The position numbers were made by a program, and so were the translations under genes. Shown here piece after piece: positions 61,316 through 64,000 of a stretch of DNA of 64,000 nucleotides. Source of the DNA: Echiichthys vipera (lineage: Eukaryota > Chordata > Actinopteri > Perciformes > Trachinidae). The notes below the pieces were generated by a model. It was not told where the DNA came from. It saw only the letters and a list, made by a program, of their open reading frames with translations, and did not search any database. The stretch lies in contig OY829667.1 in the NCBI GenBank assembly GCA_963691815.1, positions 15,773,992 through 15,837,991 on the forward strand. Direction: 5' to 3'. Position 1 is the stretch's first letter. Each line of letters opens with the position of its first letter.

Positions 61316-63565
61316 AGCAGCTCCCTGGTGAGTCAGCAGTAATCCTGCTCCAGCTATGTTCCCAGAGAATCATGTGTCCGTGGTAATCACTGCATGTACA
61401 TACTACACACAAATACACACACACATTAATCTCACACCTTGGCCCTGCACCAAACCCGACATTGACACTGATCCCAGACCAGCGCTTACTGCTTAGAGGA
61501 GCTTGAAATCAGTGGGGAAACAGATGGATCAACAGCCCCTGCTGATCTATGTTCAGCTGAGGCTCCAGCCACTCCAAATACTGTAATGGGATGGCACATT
61601 TCCTGTTCGATTCTTCAATTGCAGTTATTTCGGTTGGGACAATGGCAGTGCAGACATTTGTCTGTTAAAAACCCTGTTAGAAATCTATTTAAAAAAGGGA
61701 TGTAAATCCATAGAAAAAAAGTCCCCAAGTCTGTAACTTTGACATGAAAAGGCAAGCAGGGTATTTTAAATTGAATCCATCAGATTGATTTGATGATATT
61801 GCAACTCTATCAGTGAAGAAGAACTCAATCTCATCTGCTGATTGCCTGAGCTCTTCACATAAAAGAAGCGGGAATGTTTCATTAAGGCTGTGATAATTCA
61901 ACAAGATATACTTTAGAAATCAGTGTGTATTCAGAGCTGTGTACAGGGTAAAAATAGCACCCAGACCGAATTCATAAAATGGATACATCCACTATACAGA
62001 CATGGCCTTGTTACTGAGAGTTGAAGCAAGGTTTCCTTATAGTTTCATACTGAGTAATGCAATATCTCCATGTTCCTGAATAAATTGCAACTCTTTATCA
62101 CTGGCCTACAACCAGCAGACCAATCCTGGCTAAACCCGTCTCCTCTCAGCATTGTTCCAGCAGAGTGAATGAGGAGCCAAATCAGGGTTTTTCTGCACAG
62201 AATTACCATGGCACACACACTGCATGTCAGTGTCAGTTGAAATAATTCCGCACTTTTATTGCATTATCATGCAATGATACGGTGTCATAAACAAAAATGA
62301 CATGTTTGAATTTATGGTCAATTTTCTTGGAATTCACAGTTTAAACAAGTTCCAAGCCCGTGCTCTCTAAATACATTAGAGAGGATGACCAAACCAAAAA
62401 ATCCCTAGTTCCATATTTTGAAGAAAAGCATATGTGATACTACAAAGTAATATGTGATCGATCTTTATTCAGGAACATATGCCATTTTAACTCTCATACT
62501 CATCAATCATTATCTCATCATTAAGGTTCATAATCAATCATTTCCCCTGTTGTCTATACTGACTTTCCCCACCTCCTTGGTACCTGTGGCAGAGTGCATT
62601 CTGGCGTGCTCTCCAGTTTGACCAGATATTGTTTACTGCAATTACTACTGTACTGAGCACAACAATTACTTTAAGAATAATAGCACTAATCCTTTGGACG
62701 GTGTATGCACACAAAGCACAGGTGTTGACTGGTGATTATATTGACAATGCTAATGCTAGTTTTGTCTGCCCTGAAGTCATTTGCTAATTAAAAATGACAC
62801 ATATCAGTACAAATCTGTAGCAGATCTCTACAATTGGAAAGTGTTAGAGTTAGTGTTTGATACTCAACACTGACACAAAGACCCTGTCACAAAAACTTCA
62901 ATACTACCTGATAATATATATTTCCCTGACAAACTGCATTGACACACTCAAGTGGGGTCAATTCACTAACTAATATGTGACAGGCTGATTGATGTACTGA
63001 AGTATGCGTTGGTCATTGCACTGGTTGACTGGATGTCATGGTGACACCTGTCAGTAAATAGAGCAATGACAAGCTGTCCTGAGTTTCCCAGATAATTGTA
63101 GCCATATGTAAAGTATGTGTTCAGTGTATCGACTTCAAGATGGCCCCCATTTACTCCTATGAAAGCTGCTCACTTAACGCACAGTGAGTCTGTGTTTGTG
63201 TGGACTTGTATCTATCGAACCGGGGAATTTGCTGTTGTTACACATTCACCATCAGGGGACTTCTTGCCTACAGGGGACATTTTTTAAGTCCTGTGTGTGT
63301 GCGTGACATCATGGCAAAATGTGGTCCTGGAGACACCTACTGTAGTGGGAACTACCACTGAGGGGTTTTTGAGTACTTTGCCAGCTGTCCGTGGACAGAT
63401 GTTGTCACCAGGATATTGTCGCAATCATGTAAGATGCAGTCTTAAAATGTTAAATGTGTGTAATTGAGACTGATGAAGACTGCATTTAAAAATTAGTGTG
63501 ACCCTAGCTATTAACTGCAATCAACACATCAAGCCTGTGAATATATTTGTCCTGGTCATCGTTTT
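61314..63565. other. No gene recognised
   Basis: Intron-like. A splice-flanked open stretch at about 62588-62635 (minus) reads QYLVKLESTPECTLPQ but I cannot match it to dynein. AAA1 P-loop and linker exons were not found. Confidence 0.35.
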
Positions 63566-63617
63566 CCCAAAGCAATTTCAGTCAAAAGCAACTGGACTTG
63601 GTTATTTGTCTAGGAAG
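63566..63617 (+). repeat. 52-bp segment shared with 36153-36205, adjoining the Penelope-like element
   Basis: Near-identical to 36153-36205. The following GACGTTTCACCTCTC is, on its other strand, the GAGAGGTGAAACGTC phrase common in fish Penelope-associated repeats. The segment therefore looks like an inverted flank of the element. Confidence 0.5.
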
Positions 63618-63627
63618 ACGTTTCACC

Positions 63628-64000
63628 TCTCACCTCCTGTATGTGGCTGGGGTATGAGAGAAACTCAAGAGGATCTTCAACAAACACTGCATCCCTGTTT
63701 ATTTCAAACCCAGTAACACACTCAGACAGAGACATGTACATCCCAAGGACAGAACACCACACACCCACAAAAGCAATCTGGTTGATGCTGTCCAATGCAA
63801 CGAGGAATGCAAAGATCTCTACATTGGGGAAACAAAACAACCACTGCATAAACGCATGGCCCAACACAGGAGAGCTAACTCCTCAGGCCTGGACTCTGCT
63901 GTCTACTCACATCTCAAGGAGGAAGCCCACTCCTTTGATGACAACAATGTCCACATCCTGGACAGAGAGGACAGATGGTTTGGAAGAGGAGTAAAAGAAG
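63628..64000 (+). mobile_element. Penelope-like retroelement, 3' coding end with GIY-YIG endonuclease, runs off the window
   Basis: The plus strand reads LLYVAGV, a TGA stop, then EKLKRIFNK, PVYFKPSNTLRQ, RHVHPKDRTP, then VQCNEECKDLYIGETKQPL, HKRMAQHRRANSSGLDSAVY and HILDREDRWFGRGVKE, open to the window edge. YIGETKQ...R...HRR is the GIY-YIG nuclease core that Penelope-like elements carry after their reverse transcriptase, and the preceding text matches the same family's linker. Only the C-terminal end is present, so the copy is 5' truncated. The TGA at about 63653 is the only obvious defect in view. Confidence 0.85.

Noticed and set aside
62588..62635. Minus-strand stretch QYLVKLESTPECTLPQ before a GTACCA donor
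   Set aside because: No match to dynein linker or AAA1 that I can defend.
63641..63994. 117-codon plus-strand frame starting MWLGYERN
   Set aside because: It is out of frame with the GIY-YIG coding sequence of the Penelope-like element, which explains the region better.

Overview
The window is animal nuclear DNA, most likely from a ray-finned (teleost) fish. It is AT-rich, has no operon-like layout and no long intact coding region, and is crowded with long (CA)n, (GA)n and (TA)n microsatellites. It also carries teleost-type mobile DNA: tRNA-derived SINEs, LINE reverse-transcriptase scraps, a deleted Tc1-like transposon, a Penelope-like element with a GIY-YIG domain, and several non-autonomous repeats. 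All family calls rest on motif recognition by eye; no alignment or database search was run.

The one host gene I can follow is an axonemal dynein heavy chain on the minus strand, best matching DNAH2. Seven exon-like blocks occur in the order expected for a minus-strand gene: AAA1 Walker B remnant (about 57.7 kb), end of AAA1 (56.9 kb), AAA1-AAA2 linker (54.5 kb), start of AAA2 (41.2 kb), end of AAA3 (19.0 kb), AAA4 P-loop (11.1 kb), AAA4 core (9.1 kb) and the start of the microtubule-binding stalk (16-151), counting the two AAA4 blocks separately gives eight. Several retain splice sites, but at least four carry frameshifts or stops and many expected intervening exons are not visible. I read the locus as a decayed dynein gene or duplicate whose introns have filled with repeats; sequencing indels are the alternative.

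Layout: 0-10 kb holds the stalk exon, a LINE split by an insert, large CA and CT arrays, a CAGGGTTC-ended element and repeat family A. 10-20 kb holds AAA4 and AAA3 blocks, a TIR element at 13.7 kb and a LINE fragment at 16.4 kb. 20-35 kb is mostly purine-rich intron-like DNA, microsatellites, SINEs and repeat families A and B. 35-48 kb contains a RecQ-helicase-like fragment, an unrecognised 63-codon ORF, the AAA2 block, very long CA arrays and a broken SANT/Myb-like ORF. 48-64 kb contains the Tc1 remnant, more repeat copies, three dynein blocks, a 660-bp TIR element and, at the right edge, the Penelope-like element.

No gene set acts together here. Nearly all long open frames are readings of simple repeats or purine-rich tracts. 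I found no previously undescribed system; the most useful result is the colinear, broken dynein locus.
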